Shown piece by piece: positions 30,622 through 39,898 of a DNA stretch of 54,009 nt (the stretch's first letter is position 1; each line of letters opens with the position of its first letter). Made by a program: the position numbers and the translations under genes. The stretch comes from AC-32 sp035518635 (lineage in GTDB: Bacteria; Actinomycetota; Thermoleophilia; Gaiellales; Gaiellaceae). The stretch covers positions 1 through 54,009 of the forward strand of contig DATIXI010000049.1 of NCBI GenBank assembly GCA_035518635.1, read 5' to 3'. Under the pieces are notes generated by a model. The model searched no databases. It saw only the letters and a list, made by a program, of their open reading frames with translations, and was not told the DNA's origin.

Positions 30622-32051
30622 TGCTCGTTGATCGCCGTGTAGGTTGCGTAGTTGGCGGACTTCGCCGCTCTCGGCGCGCTGGCGTAGTAGAGGCCGACCG
30701 TCGAGACGTCCTTCGAGGTAACCGCCTCGATCGGACTCTGGGCCGCGAAGATGAGATTGGGGGCGAGGTCGTACGCAAAGACACTGCCGCCGAGAGTCGA
30801 GGTCGGTGAGGGACTGAGCCGAGACCCGTACACGTGTTTCGCGCGGGTGATCGTCGAGCACGGCCCGATGCCCGCCGCAGTCTTGTACTTCTCGTTCCAC
30901 GTCGTGATCTCGACGGCCGTGTCCGTAAGACCTCTGAAGTAGACAGCGACCTTCTGGCGAGGGAAGGTGAACTTCGTATACGGCGGGTTGGTGAGGAGCG
31001 TACGAGTCCACGGCTGCCCGAAATGCTTCTCGTAGGCACTCGGCGTGAGCCCGAGCTTGGCGCCGCCGATCGCCGCCTGAGAGATGCCCACCGTCGGCCC
31101 GCGCGTCTCCGTGACCACCACGGCGACGATGGCGGCAATCGCCGCGGCGACGACTGCTGCGGCGAATAGCAGGAGCCTCTTGCCGTCCTTTCCGTGCGGT
31201 GTGAACCTTTCGCCCCGAAGCCCCGCCCGGGCGGCGTCGATCAGCTCGCCACACGTCGAGTAGCGGTCGTCGGGCGACTTCGCGAGCGTGGCGGAGAGCA
31301 CGTCGCTGACTTCGGCCGGCAGCTCTGGCCGAACGTCCGAGAGTCGGGGCGGCGGCTCGTTCAGATGGGCGAAGACGACCGCGAGCTCGGTCTCGCGGTC
31401 GAACGGCCGGCTGCCGGCCAGACATTCGTAGAGGACGCAGCCGAGCGAGTAGACGTCGGCTCGACCGTCGATCGAGCCTCCTTCGATCTGCTCGGGCGCG
31501 ACGTAGTCGATCGTGCCGACGAGGTTGCGATCACCGGTCAGGCTGCTGACGGACGACACGTGCCGCGCAAGCCCGAAGTCGCAGATGTACGCGGCCTCGC
31601 CTTCCGGCATCGTCGCGACGAGGATGTTGCCGGGCTTGACGTCACGGTGCACGAGCCCGGCGTCGTGCGCCGCGTCGAGGGCTTCTGCCACCTGGCCGAG
31701 CAGAGCGAGCGCGCGATCGGGTTCGAGGCGGTCATCCCGCAGGAGCAGCGCGCGGAGATCGACGCCTTCGACGTAGTCCATCGCGAGGTAGAGAAACCCG
31801 CCGTCTTCGCCCACATCGATCGTGCGGACGACGTGCTCATGTGCGAGGCCCTGTGCGAGTCGCGCCTCTCGGAAGAAGCGCCGGCGGAAGCGCTCGTCTC
31901 CGACCAGCTCCGGTTTGAGCAGCTTCAGCGCGAGGTGCTCGCCGGTCCTCGGATCTGTCGCGAGGAAGACGGCACCCATGGCGCCCTGACCGAGGAGCGA
32001 TTCCACACGGAAGCCACCCACGAGCGCGCCGATGCTTACGTCGGTCGCCAT
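30609..32051 (-). CDS. PknB-type Ser/Thr kinase with extracytoplasmic C-terminal domain
   Basis: A 480-residue transmembrane kinase. The catalytic domain (about 12-270) has the glycine loop LGQGAMGAVF, ATP lysine in LALKLLK, HRDVKPGN, the DFG of CDFGLA, GTIDYVAPEQ and DVYSLGCVLYE. A single membrane segment (LLLFAAAVVAAAIAAIVAVVV, about 292-314) leads to an outer domain of about 160 residues with one Cys pair (GPCSTI; HHCS at the terminus). There are no PASTA repeats, so the sensed signal differs from that of PknB. The 3' end overlaps the convergent SARP gene by 13 bases. Confidence 0.88.
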   Translation of the reverse strand: MATDVSIGALVGGFRVESLLGQGAMGAVFLATDPRTGEHLALKLLKPELVGDERFRRRFFREARLAQGLAHEHVVRTIDVGEDGGFLYLAMDYVEGVDLRALLLRDDRLEPDRALALLGQVAEALDAAHDAGLVHRDVKPGNILVATMPEGEAAYICDFGLARHVSSVSSLTGDRNLVGTIDYVAPEQIEGGSIDGRADVYSLGCVLYECLAGSRPFDRETELAVVFAHLNEPPPRLSDVRPELPAEVSDVLSATLAKSPDDRYSTCGELIDAARAGLRGERFTPHGKDGKRLLLFAAAVVAAAIAAIVAVVVTETRGPTVGISQAAIGGAKLGLTPSAYEKHFGQPWTRTLLTNPPYTKFTFPRQKVAVYFRGLTDTAVEITTWNEKYKTAAGIGPCSTITRAKHVYGSRLSPSPTSTLGGSVFAYDLAPNLIFAAQSPIEAVTSKDVSTVGLYYASAPRAAKSANYATYTAINEHHCS

Positions 32052-32143
32052 GTCTTGAGCCTGACAAGGGATACGCGAGACCTCAAGGCCGCCCTCTTCG
32101 AGAGCTCGGCTAGACGAGAGTGAGACTCAGGCTGCTGATCGGC

Positions 32144-33346
32144 TCAGTCGAGCTCGAGCTGGCCGTGCGTCTCCCCATATGCGTCGAGGAGGTCGAGGAA
32201 CGGTACCGCGTCGAAGGCCTCCGGCCCCAGCACACCCGCTCCCGACCAGGCGCCGTTCGCCAGCAGCTCGAGCGCGACGACCGGGTTGAGCGCGGTCTGC
32301 AGCACGACGGCCTGCGAGCCGTACTCCCGCATCGTCGTCTCGTTGTCGGAGACGTGGTAGAGGTAGGTGCGCCGCGGGTTCCTGTCCTTGCCGGTGCCGT
32401 TGACGACGGTGCCCGCGCAGGTCTTGCCGCGCATGCGGTCGCCGAGGGTCGCCGGGTCCGGGAGGGCGGCAGCGACGACGTCGCGGGGCGCCACCTCGAT
32501 GCCGCGCACCGAGACCGGCTTTGTCGAGTCGAGCCCGAGCTTGTGCAGCGTCTTCAGCACGTCGATGAACTCGTCGCCGAGGCCGTACTTGAACGTGACG
32601 CGGTTGCACTCGACCTCGCGCGGGACGAGCACGACCTCCTCGTGCTCGACGTTCACGCACTCGAGCGGGCCGATCCCTTCGGGGAAGTCGAAGACCTCCG
32701 GCTCGGAGAACGGCTCGGTGGTGAAGAAGCCCCGCTCGCGCTCCCAGATCAGCGGCGGGTTGAGGCACTCTTCGATCGTCGTCCAGATCGAGAAGGTGGG
32801 AGCGAAGTCGTAGCCCTCGATCACGAGGTCCGCGCCGTCGCGGACGCCGACCTCGTCGATCTCGGAGAACAGGTGGTCGGCGGCGTAGCGGGCGAAGACG
32901 TCCGAGAGCCCGGGCTCGACGCCGATCCCGACGAGCGCCAGAAGGCCCGCCTCCTTCCAGCGCTCGTGCTCGGCGAACTGGAGGTCGCCGAGCATCACGC
33001 CCGGCTTCGAGTGCGGCTCCTCGGGATGCGGCTCCGAGAGCGTCATCGCCATGTCGAGGTACGTACAGCGCGTCCTGAACGCGGCTCCGAAGATCGGCGG
33101 GTTAAAGCGCGGGTCGGCTGCGTTGAGGACGACGTCGGCCTCGGTCGCGAGCGCGGCGACGCTCGCCTCGTTGGAGGCGTCCACCTGCGCCGCGGCGAAG
33201 CGCGGGTCGTCGAGCCGGGCGACGAGCGCCTCCGGGCGCGCGGGGTCGAGGTCGGCGAGCGTCATGCGCTCGAAGAAGTCGCGCTTCTGGGCGACGGCCG
33301 CGACCGCGCTGCCGACGCCTCCGGTTCCGACGACGAGGATCTTCAC
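32144..33346 (-). CDS. Saccharopine dehydrogenase-family oxidoreductase
   Basis: A 400-residue NAD(P)-binding protein. The N-terminal Rossmann motif is VVGTGGVGSAVAAV, followed by LADLDPARPEAL and DVVLNAADPRFNPP; GVEPGLSDVFARYAADH is the core helix of the saccharopine dehydrogenase/carboxynorspermidine family. It is close in pattern to Lys1/carboxynorspermidine synthase-like proteins that join or cleave an amino acid and a keto acid. The GTG start overlaps the stop of the P1 peptidase gene by 4 bases. The specific substrate is uncertain; a polyamine or opine-type compound would fit. Confidence 0.8.
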   Translation of the reverse strand: MKILVVGTGGVGSAVAAVAQKRDFFERMTLADLDPARPEALVARLDDPRFAAAQVDASNEASVAALATEADVVLNAADPRFNPPIFGAAFRTRCTYLDMAMTLSEPHPEEPHSKPGVMLGDLQFAEHERWKEAGLLALVGIGVEPGLSDVFARYAADHLFSEIDEVGVRDGADLVIEGYDFAPTFSIWTTIEECLNPPLIWERERGFFTTEPFSEPEVFDFPEGIGPLECVNVEHEEVVLVPREVECNRVTFKYGLGDEFIDVLKTLHKLGLDSTKPVSVRGIEVAPRDVVAAALPDPATLGDRMRGKTCAGTVVNGTGKDRNPRRTYLYHVSDNETTMREYGSQAVVLQTALNPVVALELLANGAWSGAGVLGPEAFDAVPFLDLLDAYGETHGQLELD

Positions 33347-34416
33347 CGCGACAGCGCTCCGTGGCTCTCGAGCAGCTCGAGCACCTCGTCGTGGGGAAGC
33401 CCGCGCTCGACCCGGCCCTCGCGGCCCTCGACGTCCGGCGCCGCCCAGAGGGCGTTCAGGACGGCCTCCTCGGTCGCGTCGACGGTCGCCGCGAAGAGCT
33501 CGTCCAACTCGCGGCCGTCGACTCCCTCGCGGCGTGCGGTCGAGAACGCGAGAAAGATCTCCCCGCTCCCGTGATGGGCCACCGAGCCGGTGCGCGCGAG
33601 CCCGAGGCCGGCACGGCGGGCCACCCGCTCGAGCTGCGCGGGGCCGACCGGCGCGTCGGTCGCGACGACGACGATGCAGCTCCCGGCCGGCGCCGAGTGG
33701 GAAGCGCCCGGCAACAGCTGCCCGATCGGGACACCGCCCATTCGGAGCAGGCGCGCTCCGCCGAAGTTCGCGAGGACGAGGACACCTGCGGTGCAGCCTA
33801 ACCCGGGCAGCGAGCGGCTCGCCGTGCCTATGCCTCCCTTCCAGCCGAGGCAGGACATCCCGGTCCCGGCGCCGACCGCGCCCTCGGCGAACGGCCACGC
33901 GGAGGCGGCCTCGACTGCACGGCCCGCGTCCGCCGCCTCGACCTGGACCGTTCGCGCGTCGTTCAGGTGGCTGTCGTCGCACTCGCCCACGACCGGGATG
34001 ACGACCTCGTCCACACCCACCGAGGAGTCCGCCGCCAGGGCAACCGAGACGGCCCCGTCGTAGATCCGGCCGACCGCCATCGTGGAGGTCAGGTAGACGG
34101 GCGTCTCGAGCCAGCCCCACTCCCGGATCTCGAGCGAGCTCGTGAGCTCGCCCGCACCGTTCAGGACTGCGGTGCCCGCGCGGAGCGGCTGCCGGACGAG
34201 CGTCTCCACCGGCGCGGGCACGATCGCGGTCACGCCGGTGCGGGCGATTCCGCGACCCTCGGGCGGGTCGGACTCGTCCCGCCAGACGGTCACATGGCCG
34301 ACGGTGACGCCCGGAACGTCCGCGATCGAGTCGGTCGGGCCGGGATCGAGCTCGCCGATTCGCAGGCCCAGCCCGCCCAGGCGCGGGCCGCGTGGATCCG
34401 GAGGGCGATCGGGCAC
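33343..34416 (-). CDS. P1-family (DmpA-like, S58) autoprocessing peptidase
   Basis: A 357-residue Ntn-fold-like aminopeptidase. TDSIADVPGVTVGHVTVW is the family N-terminal signature, GAGTGMSCLGWKGGIGTASR precedes the cleavage region, and GSCIVVVATDAPV contains the Gly-Ser bond at which such precursors self-cleave to expose the nucleophilic Ser (about residue 249). Members remove N-terminal D- or L-residues or hydrolyse beta-aminopeptides. The GTG at 34416 gives a natural N-terminus. First gene of a two-gene minus-strand operon, diverging from the HDAC-like gene. Confidence 0.86.
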   Translation of the reverse strand: MPDRPPDPRGPRLGGLGLRIGELDPGPTDSIADVPGVTVGHVTVWRDESDPPEGRGIARTGVTAIVPAPVETLVRQPLRAGTAVLNGAGELTSSLEIREWGWLETPVYLTSTMAVGRIYDGAVSVALAADSSVGVDEVVIPVVGECDDSHLNDARTVQVEAADAGRAVEAASAWPFAEGAVGAGTGMSCLGWKGGIGTASRSLPGLGCTAGVLVLANFGGARLLRMGGVPIGQLLPGASHSAPAGSCIVVVATDAPVGPAQLERVARRAGLGLARTGSVAHHGSGEIFLAFSTARREGVDGRELDELFAATVDATEEAVLNALWAAPDVEGREGRVERGLPHDEVLELLESHGALSR

Positions 34417-34450
34417 GGGGGGACTGTAGAGTCGCCGGGTGGAGCTCGCC

Positions 34451-35491
34451 ATGCCCGTCGTCTGGAGCGATGCGTGCCTGCTCCACGATCCGGGCGGCGA
34501 GATCTGGGTGGGCGTCCGGACGCCCGCGGTCGAGACCACTGAGCGGATCGAGGCGATCCGCGCGGCGCTGCTCGAGGGAGGCGCGAGGCTCGTGGAGGCC
34601 GAGCCGCACGAGGACGAGGCGTTGCTCGAGGTCCACGACCCGGGCCTCGTCGAGTACCTCCGGACCGTCTGGGGCGAGTGGGAGGCCGCCGGGCTGCCCG
34701 AGGACCCCGGTCAGGACAGGGTCGTCCCGTACGTCTTCGCGCACCCGGGGCTCGGCTCCACGCTGCGCGTACCCGCGGCCGTCTGGGCGAAGCCCGGCTT
34801 CTACGCCTACGACACCATGACGCTCGTTGGGCCGGGAACCTGGGAGGCGGCGCGAGCAGCTGCGGATGCCGCGCTGACCGCGGTGGACCTCGTCCTCGAG
34901 GGCGAGCCGTTCGCGTACGCCTGCACGAGGCCGCCCGGCCACCACGTCACACGAACCGCTTTCGGTGGTTCCTGCTATCTCAACAGCGCGGCGGTCGCCG
35001 CAGCGTCGCTTCGTGCCCGCGTCGGCGGGCCGGTCGCAGTCCTGGACGTCGACGCCCACCACGGAAACGGGACGCAGGAGATCTTCCGCGAGTGCAGCGA
35101 CGTTCTCACCGGCTCGGTCCACGTCGACCCGGGCGAGGGCTGGTTTCCGCACTTCGTCGGCTTCGCCGAAGAGAACGACGACGCGAACCGGAACCTGCTC
35201 ATGGCGCCCGGCTGGGGCGACGAGCCGTGGCTCGGCGCGGTGGCCGAGCTCGCTGCCTGGGCGAGGAGCCACGGCGTGGTCGCGCTCGTCGTCGCGCTCG
35301 GCGTGGACGCCGCGGCCGCCGACCCGGAGAGCCCGCTCCAGGTCAGCGCGGGTGGCTACCGCGAGGCGGGGAGGCTGCTGGGCGCGCTCGGCGTCTCGAC
35401 GGTGGTCGTCCAGGAAGGCGGCTATCACCTCGAGTCGATCGGCCCGCTCGTCCTCGGGGCGCTGCTCGGGCTGGAGGAAGGAGGGTCGTGA
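34451..35491 (+). CDS. HDAC-like / acetylpolyamine amidohydrolase family deacetylase
   Basis: A 346-residue zinc deacetylase. Active-site elements: RPPGHHVT (paired His), the ligands D and H in LDVDAHHGNGTQEIF, a second Asp in ALGVDAAAADPES, and the tyrosine motif QEGGYHLES. Bacterial members remove acetyl or acyl groups from polyamines, amines and other small molecules. The ATG at 34451 is preferred over the in-frame GTG at 34439 because GGTGGAG stands at correct spacing. First gene of a 10.7-kb operon with peptidase and peptide-importer genes, so its substrate is probably an acylated amine or peptide brought in or released there. Confidence 0.87.
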   Translation: MPVVWSDACLLHDPGGEIWVGVRTPAVETTERIEAIRAALLEGGARLVEAEPHEDEALLEVHDPGLVEYLRTVWGEWEAAGLPEDPGQDRVVPYVFAHPGLGSTLRVPAAVWAKPGFYAYDTMTLVGPGTWEAARAAADAALTAVDLVLEGEPFAYACTRPPGHHVTRTAFGGSCYLNSAAVAAASLRARVGGPVAVLDVDAHHGNGTQEIFRECSDVLTGSVHVDPGEGWFPHFVGFAEENDDANRNLLMAPGWGDEPWLGAVAELAAWARSHGVVALVVALGVDAAAADPESPLQVSAGGYREAGRLLGALGVSTVVVQEGGYHLESIGPLVLGALLGLEEGGS

Positions 35492-37275
35492 TCGAGACCT
35501 CGCCCGACTACCTCCGCCACGTCGTCGAGCGGCTCGAGTCGCTCGGCTCGCACCCCCAGGGGTTCCGGGTCGCGGGAACCTCGGAAGAGCGCCAGGCGGT
35601 CGACTTCATCGCCGGCGAGCTGCGCTCGCTCGGGCTCGTGAACGTCGTCGAGGAGCCGGTCCCGGTCGACGGCTGGCGGCTCGAGGAGGCATACGTCGAG
35701 CTCGGGGACGGATCTCGGGTCGAGGCGGCGTCCTTCGGCGGCGTTCCCGAGACCGGTGCGAAGGGCGTCGAGGGCGAGCTCGTGCGCGTCGGCCGGGGCG
35801 GCCGGAAGGAGCTCGACCGGCTCGACGTGGCCGGCAAGGTCGCGCTCGTCGAGTGGCAGGTGGCGCGCCTCTGGCCCTACCACGTCGGCCTCGAGCTCGG
35901 CCTGCGCGGAGCGAAGGCGATGGTGCTCTACGCGCCGGAGGGCGGGCCGTTCTACCAGGCGCCGGGAGCGATCGGGACGTTCGACGGGATCTGGCACGCC
36001 GACGGCCCGCCGTGCGTGACGATCCGGCGCGAGGACGCGCCGAGGCTCGACGGGCGGGCCCGGGTCGTCCTGCGCGCGCCGTGCCGGCCGAGCACCGGCT
36101 GGAACGTTGTCGGCGAGCTGCCCGGGCGCAGGCGCGGCGCGCCGACGATCGTCGCCGGCCATCACGACGGCTGGTTCCGCGCCGCGTTCGACGACGCGAC
36201 CGGCGTCGCGGTCACGCTCGAGCTGGCGCGGGCGTTCACGGAGGCCGGGATCCGCCCGAGCCGGACGATCGCGTTCGTCTCGCACACGGCGGAGGAATAC
36301 GGCATCGCGGAGTCCGCCTACGACTGGTGCTACGGCGCCTGGTACCAGGTCGTCGCGGAGCACCGCGAGTGGACGACCGGCTCGCCCTTCTACCTCAACG
36401 TCGAGGGCTCGGGCAGTCGCGGCGATCCCTTCACGCTCGACGTGCCGCCCGAGCTGACCGGCTGGATCCGCCGCCACTGCCGGGCGGCCGAGCGCGACGG
36501 CCTGCTCCCCCACGGCTGGAGGCTCGACCGGCCGACCACCTGGACGGAGGTGTGGCCGTTCCTCGTCTCCGGGATCCCGGCGATCAACGTCTCGACGTTC
36601 ACCGACGAGTTCGAGCGGACCGGGTACCACACGCAGTACGACACGGCCGACACGGTCGACTTCGGCTACCTCGCGAAGCTGACCGGGCTCTGCGGGCGGC
36701 TGCTGCTCGACGAGCCCGTGCTGGACTTCGCGCCCCGCGCGCGGGAGCTGGCGAGGCTCGGCATCCGGCCCGAAGAGCCCTCGGGCGACCCGCGCAGGCG
36801 CTTCACGGCTCTGGCCCGGGGCCTTCACGGCCTCGACGCGGTCGACGCTCCGCGCTATCCGCACGAGCAGACGGCCGCCGACGTCGATCACCTGGAGCAG
36901 GCGCTCGAGGACCCGGCCAAGGCCGAGCGGCACCTCGCGCGCGTCGGGATCAACTGGCTCTGCGCTGACCTCTCGCACACGGCCTTCAGGATCGAGCGCG
37001 GCCGTCGCGGCCGGCACGCGCGCCGCGCCTGCTGGGGAGTGCAGGGCGACGCCGACCCCGGCCCCGACCTCTGGCGGGAGCTCGCCTCGCTCCGCGGGGA
37101 GCCCGGCGCGCGGCCTCCGGGCCCGTGGCTCGACCGGAGCCTGCGGCGCCACCTCGTGCGCTCGCGCCGTGAGCTCGAGCGCCGCCTCGACCGCATGGCC
37201 GCCGCCGCCGGCGGTCGCGTCTTCCCGCTTGCGCGGCCCCGCCCGGCCGACCTTCCGGTAGAAAACCGCGGATGA
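35488..37275 (+). CDS. M28-type metallopeptidase-like protein
   Basis: A 595-residue protein, GTG start overlapping the deacetylase stop by 4 bases and preceded by GGAAGGAGGG. An N-terminal region with a PA-like insert (VAGKVALVEWQVARLWPYH, about 115-180) is followed by an M28 zinc domain: GHHDGWFRAAFDDATG (H and D ligands), SHTAEEYGIAES (catalytic Glu pair) and GYHTQYDTADTV (late His). No signal peptide, so it is cytoplasmic. The C-terminal region (about 420-595) is helical and basic and not part of the standard fold. It probably hydrolyses imported peptides or acyl-amino acids. Confidence 0.83.
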   Translation: MIETSPDYLRHVVERLESLGSHPQGFRVAGTSEERQAVDFIAGELRSLGLVNVVEEPVPVDGWRLEEAYVELGDGSRVEAASFGGVPETGAKGVEGELVRVGRGGRKELDRLDVAGKVALVEWQVARLWPYHVGLELGLRGAKAMVLYAPEGGPFYQAPGAIGTFDGIWHADGPPCVTIRREDAPRLDGRARVVLRAPCRPSTGWNVVGELPGRRRGAPTIVAGHHDGWFRAAFDDATGVAVTLELARAFTEAGIRPSRTIAFVSHTAEEYGIAESAYDWCYGAWYQVVAEHREWTTGSPFYLNVEGSGSRGDPFTLDVPPELTGWIRRHCRAAERDGLLPHGWRLDRPTTWTEVWPFLVSGIPAINVSTFTDEFERTGYHTQYDTADTVDFGYLAKLTGLCGRLLLDEPVLDFAPRARELARLGIRPEEPSGDPRRRFTALARGLHGLDAVDAPRYPHEQTAADVDHLEQALEDPAKAERHLARVGINWLCADLSHTAFRIERGRRGRHARRACWGVQGDADPGPDLWRELASLRGEPGARPPGPWLDRSLRRHLVRSRRELERRLDRMAAAAGGRVFPLARPRPADLPVENRG

Positions 37276-38216
37276 AGCCGCTCCCCAAGGGCGGGACGAT
37301 CGGCGTCGCTGCCCCCGCGAGCCCCTACGACGCGCGCTCGGAGGTGCTGCGCGGCGTCGAGTGGTGGGAGTCGCAGGGCTACCGCGTGAAGCTTGCGGAC
37401 GGCGTCTACGCGCGCGACGACTACGTGGCCGGCGACGCCGAGCAGCGCGCGGCCGACCTGAACGCCCTCTTCGCCGATCCCGAGGTCGACGTCGTCCAGG
37501 CGCTCCAGGGCGGGTACGGCTCGGCGCAGACGATCCCGTTTCTCGACTTCGACGTGATCGCCGCCAATCCCAAGCCCCTGGTCGGCTTCTCGGACATCAC
37601 GGCGCTCCACGTGGCCGCCGCCCGCCGCACCGGCCTGCCGACGGTCTACGCCAACGGACTAACGGGCGTCGGCGACCCGGAGACGACGGAGTTCACGCGC
37701 GCGCGACTCCTCCAGGTGCTGCGCGGCGACGCGACGGGCCCGGTACCGCCCAATCCCGACGATCCCTACCTGCGCACGATCCGCGGCGGCAAGGTGACGG
37801 CGAAGCTCCTCGGGGGCTGCCTCTGGCTGATCCTCCAGACCATGGGCACGCCCTGGGAGGCCGACCTCGACGGGGCGATCTTCTTCTTCGAGGACTACAA
37901 GGCGCCGCCGCACTACGTGGACGGAATGCTGACGCAACTGAGGCAGGCAGGGAAGCTGGACGGCGTCGCGGGAGTGGTCGTCGGCGAGATGAAGGACTGT
38001 GACTGGGGAGACCTGCGGCCGGCCTCCGACTGGGCGCGATCCCGCTCGCTCGAGGACGTGCTCGAGGAGCACCTCGAGCCGCTCGGCGTCCCGGTGCTGT
38101 TCGGGCAACCGCTCGGGCACGGCAAGCATCTGGCCGCGCTTCCGCTCGGCGTTCGGTATACGCTCGACGCCGACTCTCGCTCGCTGACGGTCGACGAGTC
38201 GCCGTTCGACGAGTGA
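37272..38216 (+). CDS. S66 (LD-carboxypeptidase / MccF-like) serine peptidase
   Basis: A 314-residue protein whose ATG overlaps the previous stop by 4 bases. Signature features are GGTIGVAAPASP at the N-terminus, ALQGGYGSAQTIPFLD, the catalytic Ser in GFSDITALH, Glu in FFFEDY and His in PLGHGKHLAALPLG. S66 enzymes cleave the LD-bond of muropeptides during wall recycling, while MccF-type members deacylate peptide-nucleotide antibiotics. Location within a peptide importer operon fits breakdown of recovered muropeptides or other unusual peptides. Confidence 0.88.
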   Translation: MKPLPKGGTIGVAAPASPYDARSEVLRGVEWWESQGYRVKLADGVYARDDYVAGDAEQRAADLNALFADPEVDVVQALQGGYGSAQTIPFLDFDVIAANPKPLVGFSDITALHVAAARRTGLPTVYANGLTGVGDPETTEFTRARLLQVLRGDATGPVPPNPDDPYLRTIRGGKVTAKLLGGCLWLILQTMGTPWEADLDGAIFFFEDYKAPPHYVDGMLTQLRQAGKLDGVAGVVVGEMKDCDWGDLRPASDWARSRSLEDVLEEHLEPLGVPVLFGQPLGHGKHLAALPLGVRYTLDADSRSLTVDESPFDE

Positions 38217-38235
38217 GCTCCAGGAGGAGGCAGAC

Positions 38236-39867
38236 ATGGGCAAGGGGTTGAGGCTGGTAGCGCTCTTCGGCACCGTCGCCGTGCTGGCCGGTTGCGGAGG
38301 GGGCGGCAGCTCGGGCGGGAGCGGCGGCACGTTCAGGCTGGGGACGAGCTCGCGGATCGACTCGCTCAACCCGTACGTGGCGTTCAACCAGGACGCCTAC
38401 TCGATGTTCGAGTACATCTACCCGACCCTGATCCAGTACGACCGCGCGAACACGAAGTTCGTGCCGGACTTCGCCACCTCCTGGAAGTCGAGCGCCGACG
38501 GCAAGACGTGGACGTTCAAGACGCGGCCGAACGCGAAGTGGTCGGACGGGAAGCCCATGACCGCGGACGACGCCGCCTGGACGATCAACACCGACGTCAA
38601 GTACAAGGACGGCGGGGCGGCGAACTCGGCAGGTCTGATCGCCCACATCACGAGCGCCGAGGCGCCGGACCCGACGACGCTCGTCGTCCACTATGAGGCT
38701 CCCGCCGGCAACGTGCTCGGCCAGTTCCAGCAGTTCGCGATCCTCCCGAAGCACATCTGGTCGCAGCAGACGGGGAACAAGGGCAACGACCTGAAGACGT
38801 TCCAGAACGCGGCCCCGATCGTCAGCGGCGGGCCGTTCAAGCTGACGAAGTTCAAGAAGGACGAGATCGCGCTCTTCGAGCGCAACCCCTCGTTCTACGG
38901 CCCGAAGCCGAAGGTCGACGCGTTCGGCCTGCGCATGTTCTCGAACGTCGACGCGTTGATCGCGGCGCTCAAGGCGCACGAGATCGACTCGATCGAGGAC
39001 GTTCCCGCGACCGGCATCGACACGCTCAAGAAGGCCGGCTTCACGATCTCGGACGTCCCCGGGGTCGACCAGACCGACTTCATCGTCAACTCGAACCCGA
39101 AGAAGACGGCGCACCGCGAGCTGCTCGACCCGCGCGTGAAGGAGGCGTTCATGCACGCGGTCGACCGCGACCACATCATCCGGGTCGTCTTCCTCGGCCA
39201 CGCGAAGCCCGCGAACTCGATCATCCCGGCCGCGACGGGTGCCTGGTACAACCCGAACCTCCAGCCTGAGACGTTCGACATCGACAAGGCGAACCAGATC
39301 CTCGACCAGCTCGGCTACAAGAAGGGCAGCGACGGGATCCGCGTCGCGGACGGGCACAAGATGTCGTACTCGGTGATCACGCCGACCGACGTCCCGAGCA
39401 CGTTCCGCACGTTCCAGATCCTCCAGCCCGACTTCAAGAAGATCGGCGTGCAGCTGACGCAGCGCTCGCTCGACTCCAGTGCGGCGTTCGACACGATCAC
39501 ATCGCCGGACAACAAGTACCTGACCTTCGACCTCGCGCTCTGGGACTGGGTCGGCCTGATCGACCCCGACTTCATGCTCTCGGTCGTGACGTGCGCGCAG
39601 TACGGCGGCTGGAGCGACAGCGGCTACTGCGACAAGAAATACGACGCGATGTACTCGAAGCAGCAGCTGACGCCGAATCAGAAGCAGCGCAAAGCGATCG
39701 TCTGGCAGATGCAGAGCTACCTCCAGAAGTCGCGTCCATACATCTGGCTCGCCGCGTTGAACCACGTTGACGCGGTCGACCCGAAGTGGACCGGGCTCGT
39801 CTACTCGCCGCAGGGGCCGTTCAACTCGCTCTCGAAGTTCAGCCTGAGCGAGGTGCACAAGAGCTGA
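38236..39867 (+). CDS. Oligopeptide-type ABC transporter substrate-binding lipoprotein (family 5)
   Basis: A 543-residue receptor. ATG with AGGAGGAGG upstream. Lipoprotein signal with lipobox LAGC (Cys20), then a Gly/Ser linker. Conserved features: FRLGTSSRIDSLNPYVAFNQD, YEYIYPTLIQYD-like segment, KTWTFKTRPNAKWSDGKPMTADDAAWT and the C-terminal ILDQLGYKKGSDGIR. This is the DppA/OppA fold. Begins the transporter part of the operon; ligand likely a peptide or related oligomer. Confidence 0.92.
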   Translation: MGKGLRLVALFGTVAVLAGCGGGGSSGGSGGTFRLGTSSRIDSLNPYVAFNQDAYSMFEYIYPTLIQYDRANTKFVPDFATSWKSSADGKTWTFKTRPNAKWSDGKPMTADDAAWTINTDVKYKDGGAANSAGLIAHITSAEAPDPTTLVVHYEAPAGNVLGQFQQFAILPKHIWSQQTGNKGNDLKTFQNAAPIVSGGPFKLTKFKKDEIALFERNPSFYGPKPKVDAFGLRMFSNVDALIAALKAHEIDSIEDVPATGIDTLKKAGFTISDVPGVDQTDFIVNSNPKKTAHRELLDPRVKEAFMHAVDRDHIIRVVFLGHAKPANSIIPAATGAWYNPNLQPETFDIDKANQILDQLGYKKGSDGIRVADGHKMSYSVITPTDVPSTFRTFQILQPDFKKIGVQLTQRSLDSSAAFDTITSPDNKYLTFDLALWDWVGLIDPDFMLSVVTCAQYGGWSDSGYCDKKYDAMYSKQQLTPNQKQRKAIVWQMQSYLQKSRPYIWLAALNHVDAVDPKWTGLVYSPQGPFNSLSKFSLSEVHKS

Positions 39868-39898
39868 GGCAAGCGGCGGGCGCGGAAGGGGCGGCGAG

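Noticed and set aside
33347..35428. Upstream 694 codons of the open frame containing the saccharopine-dehydrogenase-like gene
   Set aside because: This part overlaps the P1 peptidase (same strand, other frame) and the HDAC-like gene (opposite strand); the natural N-terminus is the Rossmann motif at 33346.
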